Below the pieces are notes generated by a model, which made no database searches, had not been told where the DNA came from, and saw only the letters and a program-made list of their open reading frames with translations. Source: Selaginella tamariscina (lineage: Eukaryota > Streptophyta > Lycopodiopsida > Selaginellales > Selaginellaceae). From it: 64,000 bases of DNA. The DNA lies in NCBI GenBank assembly GCA_003024785.1, contig PUQB01000111.1, forward strand, positions 457,212 to 521,211. The letters are read 5' to 3'. The first letter of the stretch is position 1, and each line of letters starts with the position of its first letter. Below, one piece after another: positions 34,990 through 48,189 of the stretch. The position numbers and the translations under genes are program-made.

Positions 34990-37350
34990 ATCTCGGCTAA
35001 CCAAGAATTTTAAGTAAAAAGAATGTGTAAACCGGATAAATCCCTAACGAATTATAATGCAATCCTAATGGATTCCTAAACCCCTAAATTTTAATTTTAA
35101 GAGAGAATGTAAGAGAGTAAATCTTTATAAGTATTTTTAAATTTATTTATAATACTTATTTATAAACAGCATTGAGGGCGCCGTACTTTCTTATAAACAA
35201 TAACACCCAATTTAATATCGCTCATGAGGTGATCACTATTAAGAAAATAGAAGATCTGAAGAGAAATTCTTGCCAAAGAAAGAATCATATCTAAAATTGA
35301 GTGGGAAATTAAAAGCATTTTCAAATTTATATGTCAGACTGATAATACTTATGTCAGAATTTTAAATTTTTAAAAAGAAAATAAAATTTAAAATGAGTTG
35401 ACAAAAATAACCGACTTTCTAACATATATACTCTCTAATTCCAATGATTTTTATAAATTGCATTTAATATATTTAACATTAGCAAGTGATTTAAGTTGTT
35501 TAATTTTATAAAATTTTAGTAATTATTTTACATTCTTAATATTCCAGTATATATTATTAAGTATATTATAAATATATATATTTATACAATAGATAAAATG
35601 ATATATTATTATGTATCAATTAAAATATATTCATAGTGTGTATATTAATATTATTTCTTAAATATTCGAGTAATTAATCTACATTTCTTTATATATTCTT
35701 TATTATTTTCTTAATATTTCAAGAATATTCCAATATTAAACATGATTATCATAATTAAATTATATATATTCTTAATTATTTAAGTAATTATTCTACATTT
35801 GTTTATATTAATGGGATTTTCTCACTTATTTTCTTATTATTTCAAGAATATTCCAATGTTAAACCTTATTATTATTAAATTAATATATATTATTAAAACT
35901 ATATATGACTATATATTAGATAAAATGATATTTATTATGTATAATTTAAAATATGTTCAAAGTGTATATATTAATATATTTTCACTTTCATTCAATGCTT
36001 TTTTGCACACATATATAAACTCAATAAAAAATTTACATATACACGTGCACACGCATTACAAGTACTTACAGAGACACATATGCACACACATACACAAGCC
36101 GATGAGTGAATCATGATATAAATAGATATTCAGGGGTCTACCATCTAGCTTTGTATTTACGGTTTAGGTTTAAATCCCAAACTAAACATTTATATTTACA
36201 CACACTCTACACTGGGGCTTACATTATATACATACACGAAATATTTATAAGCTTTTACATGCACACAACACACCCTTTAAAAACATCCCACAATATGCAT
36301 TAAAAGCACCTATAGAGACACATATGCACACATACACACACTGATGAGTTAATTATGATACAAATAATTAAATGTTTAAGGGTCTAGCATCAAGCTTTGT
36401 ATTTAGGGTTTAGGGTTTACCCTAAACCAAACACACACTCTACACTAGGACTTACATATACACACACAAAAACATCCATATATCTATGTTTAGTGGACAA
36501 AGTAAATTTATATTAAATAATTAGAAAAATGTGCATGGATTTAGTTTATATTAGTATAAAGTTTATACTAATATATTATTATGTGCTATGATTGCTTTCA
36601 AATGTGTTTTAATATCATTATGTTATTTTAAATTAAAATTGGGTATATTCAAATATACACATACAATTTTAAAGCATGAGCAAATTATAATTTGCATTTT
36701 TAAAAATAAGTTTTTAACATAATTGACAAATCAGTAGAATGATTTGTGATTTTATGTTTTTCTACTTGACTATCAACAATTCTTTATGCATGTTTTCTTG
36801 TGTATTTTTATACGAATAATAGACTTTTATACATATATTAAAATTTAATAATAAAATACTTACATTGGGTTTAAACCCTAAACCAAACTGGGAAGATATG
36901 TTGCTTCTTTATCGAAAACATCATGTTAAACGCATGTATAATCCATATGTACTCAGTCTGTGTGTATGTAACATATTGAATTCACACATGTAATATGTAT
37001 GTATGTTTGTGTGTATACATGTGTGTATGTATAGACACACATGTTAAACCCCAGCATGATTTATATTTTTGAGTATGTGATACACCCACACATGCACACA
37101 AATTTAAGATTATGATAATATAATAAAAAAATATTCATTTAGGGTTAATATATATTTATTTCTTTTAGGGTTTAGGTATATTCTTAAGCAAAGAAGAAAA
37201 ACATGGTGGCAGTGGAATGTGAGAGTGGCAGTGCAATAAATCAATAGATCTCTCTTTCACAAGGGGCGGTGCAAAAAGGCACAGCGGTGTAGTAGGGTTT
37301 AGAGGCGCATTCACACAAGTGAAATCTCTCTCACATGCATACTCCTATGT
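34990..37350. other. E0 exon 1 region and AT/CA-rich spacer
   Basis: It holds E0 transposase exon 1 (35225-35160, minus strand), then AT-rich DNA, then CA-rich DNA with one clear telomere-like patch (about 36405-36435, with both TTTAGGG and CCCTAAA). This is the same order as in E1 and E2. I see no other gene. Confidence 0.65.
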
Positions 37351-37354
37351 ATAT

Positions 37355-37593
37355 ATGCACGTTGTAACTAAAATGGGCATGTTTATAGTCCCATTTTTTA
37401 ATAATATTAGCACTTTTAAATATTTAATTAGCATTTTTTAATATTAAAGAAATATTCTTTAGATAATATGTTTAAAGAAAGATTTAAAAATATATTTATT
37501 AAATAATTAATTAAAAATTAAAACTTAAGTATTAATTATATTTATTTTATTCCCATTTTCCTATATCATGCCCATTTTAGTTACAATGTGCAT
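37355..37593. mobile_element. MITE of the giant-element family
   Basis: The 239 bases start ATGCACGTTGTAACTAAA with L-type subterminal DNA ('gtttatagtcccattt') and end with R-type DNA and CAATGTGCAT. The TSD is ATAT on both sides (AT-rich context, so weaker evidence). The interior is only AT-rich. It is a deletion derivative holding just the two ends, so these ends appear sufficient for movement. Confidence 0.85.
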
Positions 37594-37839
37594 ATATATA
37601 TCTGCATGTGATAGATAATTTATTTATTTACCTGTATACATTTATATGTGTGTGTATCTATATAATAAAATTTATTTATTTATCTCTTGCATACACATGC
37701 ACACTCCTATATATATACACTATACATATACATATACATATATACACATGTGTGTGTATCTGTATAATTTAATTTTTTTATTTATCTCTCGCACACTCCT
37801 GTATATACATATAATATATATATGTGTGTGCATCTGCCT

Positions 37840-38265
37840 GGTGCACGGGATTAACCAAACGGTAGCAGGATTAATCCTGCCACCATGACATACCTAAAGG
37901 GTGGCGTGATTAATCCCGTCTCACACTCTTTAAAACATAAACGATGGTGGGCGGGATTAATCCTGTCCCACACTCTTTAAGACATAAAGGGTGGCGAGAT
38001 TAATCTCGTTGACCTTTTCATGCCTGGTGAGTAGGATTAATCTCACCGACTGTTCGAGGAGGCGTGGAAGTGGTGAAAGGATTAATCCTGCTCACTGGGC
38101 ATGGAAGGGGTGGTGGGATTAATCCCGCCACCCTTTATGTCTCAAAGAATGTGAAGCGAGATTAATCCCGCCCACCACCTTTATCCATATGAGAGAGTTG
38201 TGGGCGGGATTAATCCTGCCCACCAGGCATGGAAGGGGTGGCAAGATTAATCCCGCCACCCTCTA
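37840..38265. repeat. Palindrome block 1 of E0 (short, worn)
   Basis: About 9-10 decayed palindrome units with spacers such as 'cactctttaaaacata'. It sits just upstream of the ParB-like pseudogene, as in E1 and E2, but is far shorter. Confidence 0.85.
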
Positions 38266-38679
38266 TGTGAATGTACATGTATATTAATATATATAAGTTC
38301 TTTATCTCCTTTTATTTACTTCTTCAATGTTATGATAATATTTTGAGTAAAAACCAATAAACTATGTAAAATTGTCCAAAGCACATTTGTGGTGGTTCTA
38401 AAACCAAATAATACTAATTTTTTGCACTATCATTTAGACACTTAATCCCGTCCACTTCTTTTTGAGACAAAGAAGGGTGTATATGAATTTACTAGTGTAT
38501 TAATTACATAAACACATGTTTGTCTGTATATTATAATTTTTCACCATTTAAATAGTCTGAGCATTTCATAGAAAAATATGTATAGACTCTGTAAAGTTTT
38601 TAATAGTGTATTGTATATTGGGTTTATACAAGTGTTGTGTGTGTTTTTTTATAAATTGTATTCATAGTGTATTATTGTG

Positions 38680-41600
38680 CAAAAAGACGGATTGATCAAA
38701 TAAGGAAATTTAGTCATTAGTATTAAATTCTAGGTAAGAATTAAAACAAAATCTGTTATACTCGGATATATGCTTGAAGAATTAATCATTTTTATGTGAA
38801 ATTAAGGTGACATTCAAGATAAGAGGAGGAGATGAGATGGGTAGGGGGATTTTGGAATCAGCCATATTTCAAAATAAATGAGAAGCGTATTAGATCAACT
38901 ATAGTTGCTGTCAAATTAACCTCTGTCACATTACGTGGACAAGCAAAACAATAAAACCTAAATTCATTAATCAAACACTTGAGGGCATGTTGCGAATCGA
39001 GATTGGACGATGCTTAAAATATATGCCTTGTTCTATCCAATGTCAAGTTCTCGGATCCAAAGGTCGTCAGATACGATAAGAACCTCAGGTGGTTCTATCG
39101 ACTTGTGGATAATGACGTTCACATGTTCATTAATGATGTCAACTGTGAAGTTCTTCTTCAACTACTCATCTATGGAGGGGATTCAATTAAATGTTTACTT
39201 CGAGGATCTCAATACTCATTAAGTAAGTGTATTTGCAGTAAATATTGCTTCATAATACAGAACATTCATCAGTGAAGTAATCGTCCTTTCTCTTATTGAA
39301 AAAGAACATAGCGACATCATTAGGGAGATTGAGAGGGTGACTTAGTCTTAGGTTCTTTATAGATCACGTTCAATTTGTTTAAGAATCTTTGAAAACTGGA
39401 AGAGTGTGCCAAGAACATTAAAACAGCTGCAGTTGGGGCTCATACATGTTGATTCTAACCGCAAAAAAAAATCATTTGTCGTTTTGTCAGTTGCCCATGT
39501 GGCATCCCATGTTGCAATAAGCCACAAGGAAATGATGTTGGATGATAGGATTTACGAGTGTATGGTTGCAGCGTTAACCTCAACTTCAATTACATGCCAC
39601 TCAACCAGGAACGTGTAGCTAAGCTCATGGAGAAGATGAAGGATGACAATTCTTACACCGTTCCACATAATGTTGTTTTGTGCTCATACTATGAAAGAAA
39701 GAAAGGCACTGAGATAGTATGGGTGACAATACCATAACAAATCACGAAGATCTAGATGGAAAATAAAAAATCAATTAGGTATTACATTATTTACGGCCAA
39801 CACAATATAATGGCAGCCCAATGACTTATCGATGAACGCAATAAAGGAATGATGGCAACAAAACTTTCCGAGCATACACGTGAAAAGCTATCAAAAAGAT
39901 TGGCGTTTTTAGCTAAGCCGAATCTCACAATCGAGCAATACCATAAGTTATCGGCGGAATGGGACACTGTTGACACTAACCACTACAGCAACAAAATATG
40001 GGAGAAGTTCAAACACACACAATCCATGTGGGAAAATCTTGGGCAACCACAAAGAGCTACTGTAGGGAGAGAACAAAGTGTGGAATACTGGATAAGTAAA
40101 TTGTTTTGGTGGGATTTATCTCGCCAATATATTAATTTGTCTCTTTAGAGAGCTGAAGAAATTGCAATAGTTGATTTTGCCCAGGTGGGCGAGAAGGAAA
40201 CATCTTTTCTAATAATGTTGATTTTTTGCCCCGAGGACAAGGTCTTTACCAAATGGGTGGGGATTATTGAATTGTTTGCAAAAGGAGCATTGAAGAAGAA
40301 GTAAACAAGTGAAGGGAGAAGTCTGCAAAGAAACCCAGTAAAACAGAGAAGGTTAAGTCTGTTCAATCTGCAAAGGATGTAAACAACGACTTCAAGCTCA
40401 CATAGTTGAAGTCTTTGAACAGAACAACGGTGGAGGAGATGAATGTCTTAGCGATTGATGGCAAATTACAGATTAATAACAGTAGCCCCACCTTTCCTTT
40501 TCATCTCAAGGCAATGGAGGTGAAGATGATCAGGCACTTCAAGGAGTGGTTGGGAATACACTGTCATAAACTGGGTTGGACCTCGGCTTCAACATACAAA
40601 GAGGTCAGAAAATATCTATATATGACAGACGATGATATGTTTGTTCAATGGGTGAATCAATTGAAACATCTGGGCAAGAATCTATTGCATGCTAACGCCA
40701 AAAACGAGAACATCACAATAACGCCTTCTTTATAGCAATTCTTTAATAGCAGAGAACCGAGTTGAACCTTATAAAAGAGGACACTATGAATCATGACAAG
40801 CCGTACATATGTTTGTTGTCGGATTTAGAAAACTTTATGGAGTAACATCACTGCATGCATAAAATGGTTTCAAATGTTCATAATGGATTGACAGGTGTTA
40901 AAAATCCTTCTTCAGATAAGGCACTAGAAGATTTGGTGGAGAAGCTTAGTTATGCAAGCATGTACATAAAAGGTATTTATTATTGAATTTTTGCACACTT
41001 TGCTGATACCTACGTTTTTAAATATTTATTTCTTGATTTTTGCTTATGTCACTAATACTTTTGCCTTCGTCTTTGCCAAGAAGAACAGACATCGTTGAAC
41101 TGGATTTTATATAAACAATGTTGATTCCAAGTGTATTGATATGGTTGTTTACTTGGTTGTTAAAAATGCGCCAAACAATTTTAAACTTCCAAATGACTAG
41201 CCAGGCATCTGTTTTCACTCCAACGGGCATGAACCTCCATCCGATACATTAATAGCTGAGAGGGACATATTCGGCAATGTACGTTATCCAAACATTACAA
41301 GTCAGGCTGCACGGAGCATCGCCAACTTGATCAGGGTCCTCACAATGATGCATGGGTTTTTGACTACTACACTAGGGGATCCGTCTTGAAGGAGTGTTAC
41401 CTTTGGGATACATGTGTGTTTGCCGTTGAAAAGGATAAGACCATGGTCGAGGACTTGAACAAGTGGATAGAGATGACTATCGTAACAAACCCATACAAGA
41501 GTATTTAGGAAAGTTCCCTCCCGAGAAGTGCGATAGCTCTGAGGAGGAATCTAGTTCAATGTCGGAGTCTGAGAACGATTTTGAACCAGATATTAAACTA

Positions 41601-41757
41601 GAAGTTATCTTAAGAAGTACAGAACATTCACTTACTCCATTGACCATGGAAACATCAACAGAAGAAATGGAAGATGTTGAATGATCTTCTAAGCGACTAA
41701 AACCTTCTTTGCCTCACTCAGAAGGTAACAGCGAAGAAGAATTATTAATGAATTGTT
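38680..41757 (+). pseudogene. ParB/methyltransferase-like cargo gene (E0 copy, decayed)
   Basis: It is colinear with 26106-29238 but has many stops and indels. Recognisable pieces are MATKLSEHTREKLSKRLAFL (about 39852), FKEWLGIHCHKLGWTSASTY (about 40534) and KCDSSEEESSSMSESEND (about 41525). Near 41135 the reading IDMVVYLVVKNAPNNFK is in frame, where E1 and E2 share a 1-base deletion. The copy shows that the ParB-like cargo was present before E1 and E2 arose. Confidence 0.7.
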
Positions 41758-41827
41758 AGAGTGACGAATAGTTGTAAATGAGTGTAACATAAGGCATTTT
41801 TGTATATTTCGTTTATATTTATACAGA

Positions 41828-43190
41828 AAATAAATTCTCAAGGATTAAAGAAGCTTTTTGTTCAAACATGGGTCACACATTAACAAGGTAAATAATATAC
41901 CTTGTTAATTATAAGGCCAGCTAACTATCATTTTGCAGATGTAATGAAACAGTTGAGAATATGGATTTTCAGCAATGGCATGAGGTAAGAGAGGGGTTTG
42001 GCAAAAATTTCTTGTGCCACATGTCAAAATGACAGAGTTCATATAAGAAATGGATAATAATGCAGCTCAAAACATCCTTACTATGGGGACCACTTCAGTT
42101 TTTGCATCACCATTTTTATTGCCTTTAGTTCCTACATCACTTTCTTCAGCACCTGAAATATCTGAATCTTATAAGGATGATGTACAAGTAAATGATAAAG
42201 GGATCGGCAACAATATAGCATCAAAAGATAAATGTGAAAGGGACCAAACAAGTGATTTGCAAAGCATTCAAGAGGCAACGCTGCCCCTTATTACTCATGG
42301 TCATATTGTGTTGTTGGATGTTAATGGTGTTTTGTTTCATCGACAAAGGTGCGAGGATAGAGAAAAAGAAATCAAATAAGGAAATTTCATTCGTTGTCAT
42401 AGTAAATTTCAACATGATATTATTTTTTGTCGGGGTTGGACCATCTCTTTCAAAAAGCTTAAGGAGATGGGTGCACTTGTGGAGATTTGGTCATGCATGC
42501 AGTTTCACAACTTGACACCGCTGTTAAATTTGCTTAACAAACATTGTAGTGTTGCAAAAGAGGTGATTCATAAAGATTGGATTTTTAACTAGCGAATATG
42601 TTATAAACCTCTCGAATTCTAGGATGTAAGAAAGGAAAGCAAGCCATACTTCTTTAAGAATGAAAGATTAATTGGGCTTCATTAGAAAATCAATCAGTTA
42701 AGGATTATGAAGAATGCACATATCTTAGTGGTAAACAACTCTCCTCAAAAGGTTATACTTAATCAAACATTGCTTGTATCCATCCAATCACTTTCGACCC
42801 ATATTCTGATATTAATACCATGGATGAACTAGTGAACTACTTAAATATGTGCTTCAAAAATAGAATCTTGAAAACTTTTGTAAGCAATATCGACTATATA
42901 AAGCATACTCTAACACTTTTCTTTCTCGTAATTTTGAATTTTATAAATTAAAGGAGAGCAATCAGGCACTCTACAATATTATTATTAAAGAACATCTTGG
43001 TCTTTATGCACTTATGTTCTTATCACAGCTTATGTATTAATAAGGATGGCAACTCTTAACTACATTCGTAAGAGTGTTAAGTGGTGGTAAACAACATAAA
43101 GATATTAACCAAAATGATTCAATTAATCCGGAGAGTGATGACATAACAAAATGAAGAAATTTCTTTATATGGTTAAGGAGAAAGTAATTA
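41828..43190 (+). pseudogene. FCP1/HAD phosphatase-like cargo gene (E0 copy, decayed)
   Basis: The N-terminal ORF 42050-42379 keeps LLDVNGVLFHRQR and continues in frame through DREKEIK, where E1 and E2 have lost a base. Downstream, 'gaggtgattcataaagattgg' and the rest follow the E1 sequence with many stops. The DVNG form of motif I is the same, so loss of the second aspartate is ancestral in this family and not recent damage. Confidence 0.68.
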
Positions 43191-43385
43191 CAAATAGATT
43201 AACAAGTTGATAAAGAAATGATTTTATTTGTAATTTAGGAATATTCTTTACTAAGTAAGGTTAATGAATTAATTTGTTAATTAATTTAATAATTAAGGCT
43301 TAATATTATATTTATTAAATAATTAATTAATAATTAAAACTTAAGTATTAATTAGTAATTTATTTATATTCCCATTTTCATGTAT

Positions 43386-43408
43386 CCCATTTTAGTTACA
43401 ACGTGCAT
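43386..43408 (-). repeat. E0 R-type terminal inverted repeat
   Basis: CCCATTTTAGTTACAACGTG then CAT, preceded by R-type 'attcccattttcatgtat'. A few bases (the 'catg' of CATGCCC) are lost compared with the R ends of E1 and E2. Confidence 0.82.
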
Positions 43409-46074
43409 ATATTCAAATTATTTTGAAATTGTTTTATATTTATATTATTATAAAAAGTTAAATTCGATTATTTACATGTTCAAACTTATTATATATTATA
43501 TTAAATTTAGTAATTATATTAATTATTATTATTTTAAAAGCAATTGCTAAATCTCAATATTTAATGAAGATTTATATACAAGAATGTAAAATTGAAAAGT
43601 AAACTTTAAAGTGTATTCAAAATTAAAAGTATAACTTCTTTATGAGAAGATATATAATGGGTTTTGAAAATAAATAAAAATTATAGTGAAAACAATCAAG
43701 ATGCTCTAAATAAAAAATGTAATAATATTGAATAATATTAAAAACTTAAAAGCATGGTATAAAAAATATTATTATGATATGCACAAGTTCTCACTTGTTA
43801 TAAATAAATTGAATATATTAACATTGTACCAAAGAGAAATTATTATATATGTTATGTGATTTTAAAAAAATAAAGGATGAATCACATGTCATTTAGGAGA
43901 AGTGCATCATGAACTACATATTATTTTAATACGTTTAACTTATATAATGAATAACATAAATTTATAAAATCACTTAATTTTACATTGTCATAAAAAATTT
44001 TAACATTAGAGAATTTATAAGCACTTGTTAATTCTTATGTGAAATTTTAAAAAAATGAGAAAAGATTATATCAAGAATTAACATAGTTCAACATTTAAAT
44101 TATGTTGAGATGAGTTTTTTTCATTACGAAATGGTTTTTTTTATCTTGTTATGAAACATAACTCATTTCAATTCTAAGTGAAACAACGTTATTTATATAA
44201 TAAAATCTTTTATTATTATTATTGAGGCCTTTGCTTCAATTAATTTCCTAGCATGGTCTTATTAATATTATTAATAATAATATTTTTATAGATAAAAATC
44301 CTATAAGTATTTTGATTTATTAATTATTTTAATATATGAATTTCAAATTTAAACAAGTAATCATATGTTAAAATAAAGAAACCTATTATTAGTTAGGGTT
44401 AAAGGGTAATATGTGGGCATATAAATAAGCCTAAGTAGTATGTTTACTCAAATTAAAGAAAAAACAAAAAAAAAAGTAAAAATACATTACATTATATATA
44501 TATATATATCCCTTCCACATTACCACATTCCACCATGTCACTTTAAGTGACATTGTAAGTGGAATGCAGTGAGTGACATGGCAGGTGGCCTACATGTGTA
44601 TCTTTTTCATTTTAATTCATAATAAATGTAAGAATAATAAATTAATAAATATTAAAAAACTAAGAGAAATAACATATATAAAAACAATATATATAAATAA
44701 AAACATGCCTGAAGGTTTTTTATGTATAAATTTATGTGAAAATCAAATATAAAAATAATAAAATACTAAATATTGAAAACCAAAAGATAAAAATATTTAG
44801 ATTGTGTATAACCCTAAAGGTTTTTGATGTATATATTATTACATTTTAAAATTTAATAATAAATTAATAAATATTTCAAAACTAAAAGGAATATTTTGTC
44901 TAATCACTCTTCAAAAATATTATTAACCACCAAAGCATATTTAAGTTCAATATTAAAGTAACTATAATTATAATAATAATAATTATTATTATATATGTGT
45001 GTGTGTGTGTGTATAATTCTATATATATGAAGTAATAGTAATCATAACTATTTATATATACCAACTTACTAATACAAGTAATACGTAACTTATCGATATA
45101 AGAGCATCTCCTTTGGTAGTAATTAAATGTGTGAATAAACCTATTTTACTTAAATAATTAATTTATTATTAACAAATATGGTCATAATTAATTATTCCAC
45201 CGTGCAACTATATCTAGTGTAAATATAATTAAAAATTTAGTTTTATAAATTTTATGACCATATTTGTTCATCACAATCTTAAATAAATGTCTTTGTCCTT
45301 ACTATCCACTTTCTATATTATGTCATACGAAACTTCTACTACATCATCACTAAAAGTTTCTAAGGTCTTCAATGCATCTTCTATTGCTTTAATATTACTT
45401 CCTCCTTAGTCCCAAGTCATTAAGACACAACGTGAAAGAAGGAAAAACTTCTTCAATAAGGAGACGAGTAGCTCGCTAAGTCTTGGCTCAAGATTGTGTA
45501 GGATCTTATGATTCACAATAAAAAGAAGGCCCTCAAGTTAATTTTATGCCCTCAAAATCTCATTTGTATGTGAAATTTTTCATGTGACTTTGAAATGCCA
45601 TGATCCAAAGGTTCTTTAACAGAATGTTGAACAATCTCCTGCCCAGTTCTCAAAATATCATATTTTCCATGAAATTTCTTGTCTAACCTTGGAATGAAAT
45701 TCTTGAAGCTGGACAAAAAATATGTAATTTAAGTAATTAATTTACACATGGTACCAGGTGGAGCAAGCACAATCCATAAGTGATTAATTTGAATTTTTAC
45801 ATGCCATTCCACATTATATTTAATTTCAATTGGTGGAGATGCTCTAATTATGTATGTATATATTATGTTAACATTAATAAAAATTAGTGAAAAACAAACA
45901 TGGATTTTGATTTTCCATATACTTTAATTTTGATGTGGAACAGTAAAATACATTATCAATTTTATTTATGCTCTTGTGAGAAACACAATTTCTTCATCTC
46001 ACATAGTTTATTATAATTTTACTATGATCACTCTTTACTTTGAAGGTTGACTATTGTTACCTATTGAATTATAT
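43409..46074 (+). repeat. H2: middle part of second segmental repeat copy
   Basis: Continues the H2 minisatellite cut by E0, colinear with about 1640-4650 and 57780-60520. It lacks the solo LTR of H1. It contains short (ATT)n and (TG)n runs (about 44210 and 44995). I see no gene. Confidence 0.75.
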
Positions 46075-46766
46075 TGGTCGACGGTGGCCTGTCATCGCGG
46101 CCAGCCGGCAGGACACCCACCAGCGCGGATGAGCGACTAGACGAAGTGCCGGATAAGGGGAGTTACTTTAGGTATGAACTGATGGCGACCGGTGTTAGGC
46201 GGCGGCGGCATAACCGGGCGAAGATCCGATCGTCCGGACCAACTACCTAGGGTACGAAGGACAGCACGCGTGGGGAGGCGCATAAATGTGATAGGCAAGA
46301 CTCTGTCACCAGGCGGCAGACCAGTGGGAGAGCGCCACCTATAGCTAGGGACTAGCGGTAGGGTCCCAACACACAACCTCCACTTCAATTTCCAGATATT
46401 AAAGATGAAAATGTGCACAAGAAGAAGAAAAAGAAAACTTGCTCCCCTGTCGGAGATAGTTTGTACTCAGACAAGCAATATATATCCATTTTTATTTTAT
46501 TCACCCCACAAGCAGGCATTCCCCGCTTGCCTGACTCCTGGGCCCTGCAACACTCTCTACCCAGCCATCACTGTAGAACTCCCCCTTACCTGTACATGAA
46601 CCCTCGCGGCATCCGGGTAGAGGCCATCCAATACCTTCCATTACTCCTGAGGTAAGGACCGGCTTGCCGGCCGAACCCCAGGGTTGGACGCCCTCAACAG
46701 CGTCCTAGTGACCACTGTAGCTTCCTGAGAAGCACCACATCTGGCATGCGGAGTCCCCGACGACCA
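46075..46766 (+). repeat. 5' LTR
   Basis: 692 bases from TGGTCGACGG to CGACGACCA, with inverted termini TGGTCG/CGACCA. It is clearly similar to 53535-54205, with scattered substitutions and indels between the two. The R/U5-like stretch 'gtcggagatagtttgtactc' is shared. The sequence after it (TTTGTGGCAACCACGG) does not match a primer-binding site that I recognise. Confidence 0.9.
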
Positions 46767-46800
46767 TTTGTGGCAACCACGGAGGGATAGACAGTACACA

Positions 46801-47127
46801 CAGATGGAGTTCACTATAGCAAGTAGAGTGACGGCCCGACGAAGAGCCGGGATTAACTCATTCGAGCAAATAGAGATTGACGAGCAACAACTGACCAGGA
46901 GAACGCGGCAGGCTAGCCGAGGGAGAGTGATGGACGGCGGCGAAGCACCTCGGTTGCCGCAATCGGCCCTTGCCTCACCTACCCGAGGGAATGACGGTAA
47001 CGCCACATGGCCGAATCTCCGAGAAGCGGTACTCGGCACACCAACGGCAGAGGCGGTCACACCACTGATGACGAAGAAGGATATGAAGGAACCACAGCAC
47101 GTCCGGATGACAATCCAGGCACAGTAG
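46801..47127 (+). CDS. N-terminal gag-region ORF of the LTR element
   Basis: The first ORF after the 5' LTR opens with MEFTIASRVTARRRAGINSF and stays open for about 108 residues. It is basic and low in hydrophobic blocks. I do not recognise a domain. By position it would be the start of gag. Downstream, 47130-48190 has only broken frames, several on the minus strand that I take as shadows. Confidence 0.4.
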   Translation, partial: QMEFTIASRVTARRRAGINSFEQIEIDEQQLTRRTRQASRGRVMDGGEAPRLPQSALASPTRGNDGNATWPNLREAVLGTPTAEAVTPLMTKKDMKEPQHVRMTIQAQ

Positions 47128-48189
47128 CATGCGGGTATGAACAGCACCCGACGGGCGACTTCGCCCGACAGTAACCTATGATGCAGAGTGGGATGGATGG
47201 CAAGACGACGAAAGCCCTCCGCCCCTCAACGTAGGTGAAAGTGACCGCCACGAAGAGCCCCCATATCAACGAGCAGAACTAGTGTTTGACAAGTACCCTG
47301 AAAGGAGGAAACCTCGGCCAGGACAACCCTAGGAGAGGGCAGGCCTACGACGAAGGCAAGAATCTCGAGGGGGCAAAAGCAACACGGATAGCGACGGAGG
47401 ACGTGAGCTAAAGCCCAGCATGACTAGCGCCACGATGGAGGTAAGATAGGAAACCCAGGGCCATCGTCACCCATCAGGGTGATGCAGGGGGACCGTATTT
47501 GCCTGGAAAGAGGGGAGGAAGAGCCTCATCCGGGAAGCCCCCGTAGGGAGGGGCATCGATTGCCAACAAGGCAACCTCTGCACCAAGAGTTCAGCCGATC
47601 GGACGACGCAGCAGGTTAGGGTGGTTACCAAGATGAGAATCCAAGGCTTCGGAAGGCCGGGGTACACATGGGCGACCGCCTGCGGAGGCAATTGGACGTC
47701 GACGAGCTGACAGACTGGGAGGAGGCACCATAAAGAGGGGCTGCATAGTGGCTACCTTGGAGAAGGGACGAGAGGAATTCGTCCAAGGGCAGGAGAGATT
47801 CGCCCGAGCAACTAGTATCGCACCAGCCCTACGAGGGAAATCTGCTAGGGCACACGGCAGAGCTGCAATCATTACCAGACGGGGGATACCATCTCGGGGC
47901 GATGAGGAATTGCACTGGAGGAGGGAAAACCATCCAGCCAAGGTAAGCCACGCCACCAGCCATCATGTTGGTACCGCGGCGGGGGTCCCCGAGGGACAAC
48001 CGGGAGGAGCCCGTCCTCGTCACCCACCCTAAACGGGAGGGCAAAGCCGCGAGGAAGGAGAAAGGTGCCCACAAATTACCAGGACGTGGACTACACCACG
48101 TCCGAAGCGGAGGGTCCGGATCGGAACAACTCTCATGCACAACGGGACGCCATGGGAACCGACCCGGTCACCTTATTAGCCCGAGCGCT

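Larger units (their letters stand above)
5061..43408 (-). mobile_element. E0: outer, old copy of the giant TIR element
   Basis: The left end ATGCACGTTG (L type) is at 5061 and the right end CAACGTGCAT (R type) is at 43408. The flanks are ATGT (left) and ATAT (right). The sister repeats read 'gcatgttcaaa' uninterrupted, so this is a 4-bp TSD with one later change. E0 is 38.3 kb as found. Removing E1, the MITE and the one-ended fragment leaves about 12.3 kb. Its transposase lies on the minus strand and is split by E1 (33641-31937, then 6506-5604). Its cargo lies on the plus strand (38.7-43.2 kb) and is heavily decayed. It is the most diverged and therefore oldest copy. Confidence 0.88.

Noticed and set aside
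5061-43408. Maverick/Polinton, Helitron or Starship identity
   Set aside because: I see no DNA polymerase B, packaging ATPase, Rep/helicase or tyrosine recombinase. TIRs and TSDs point to a cut-and-paste DNA transposon.
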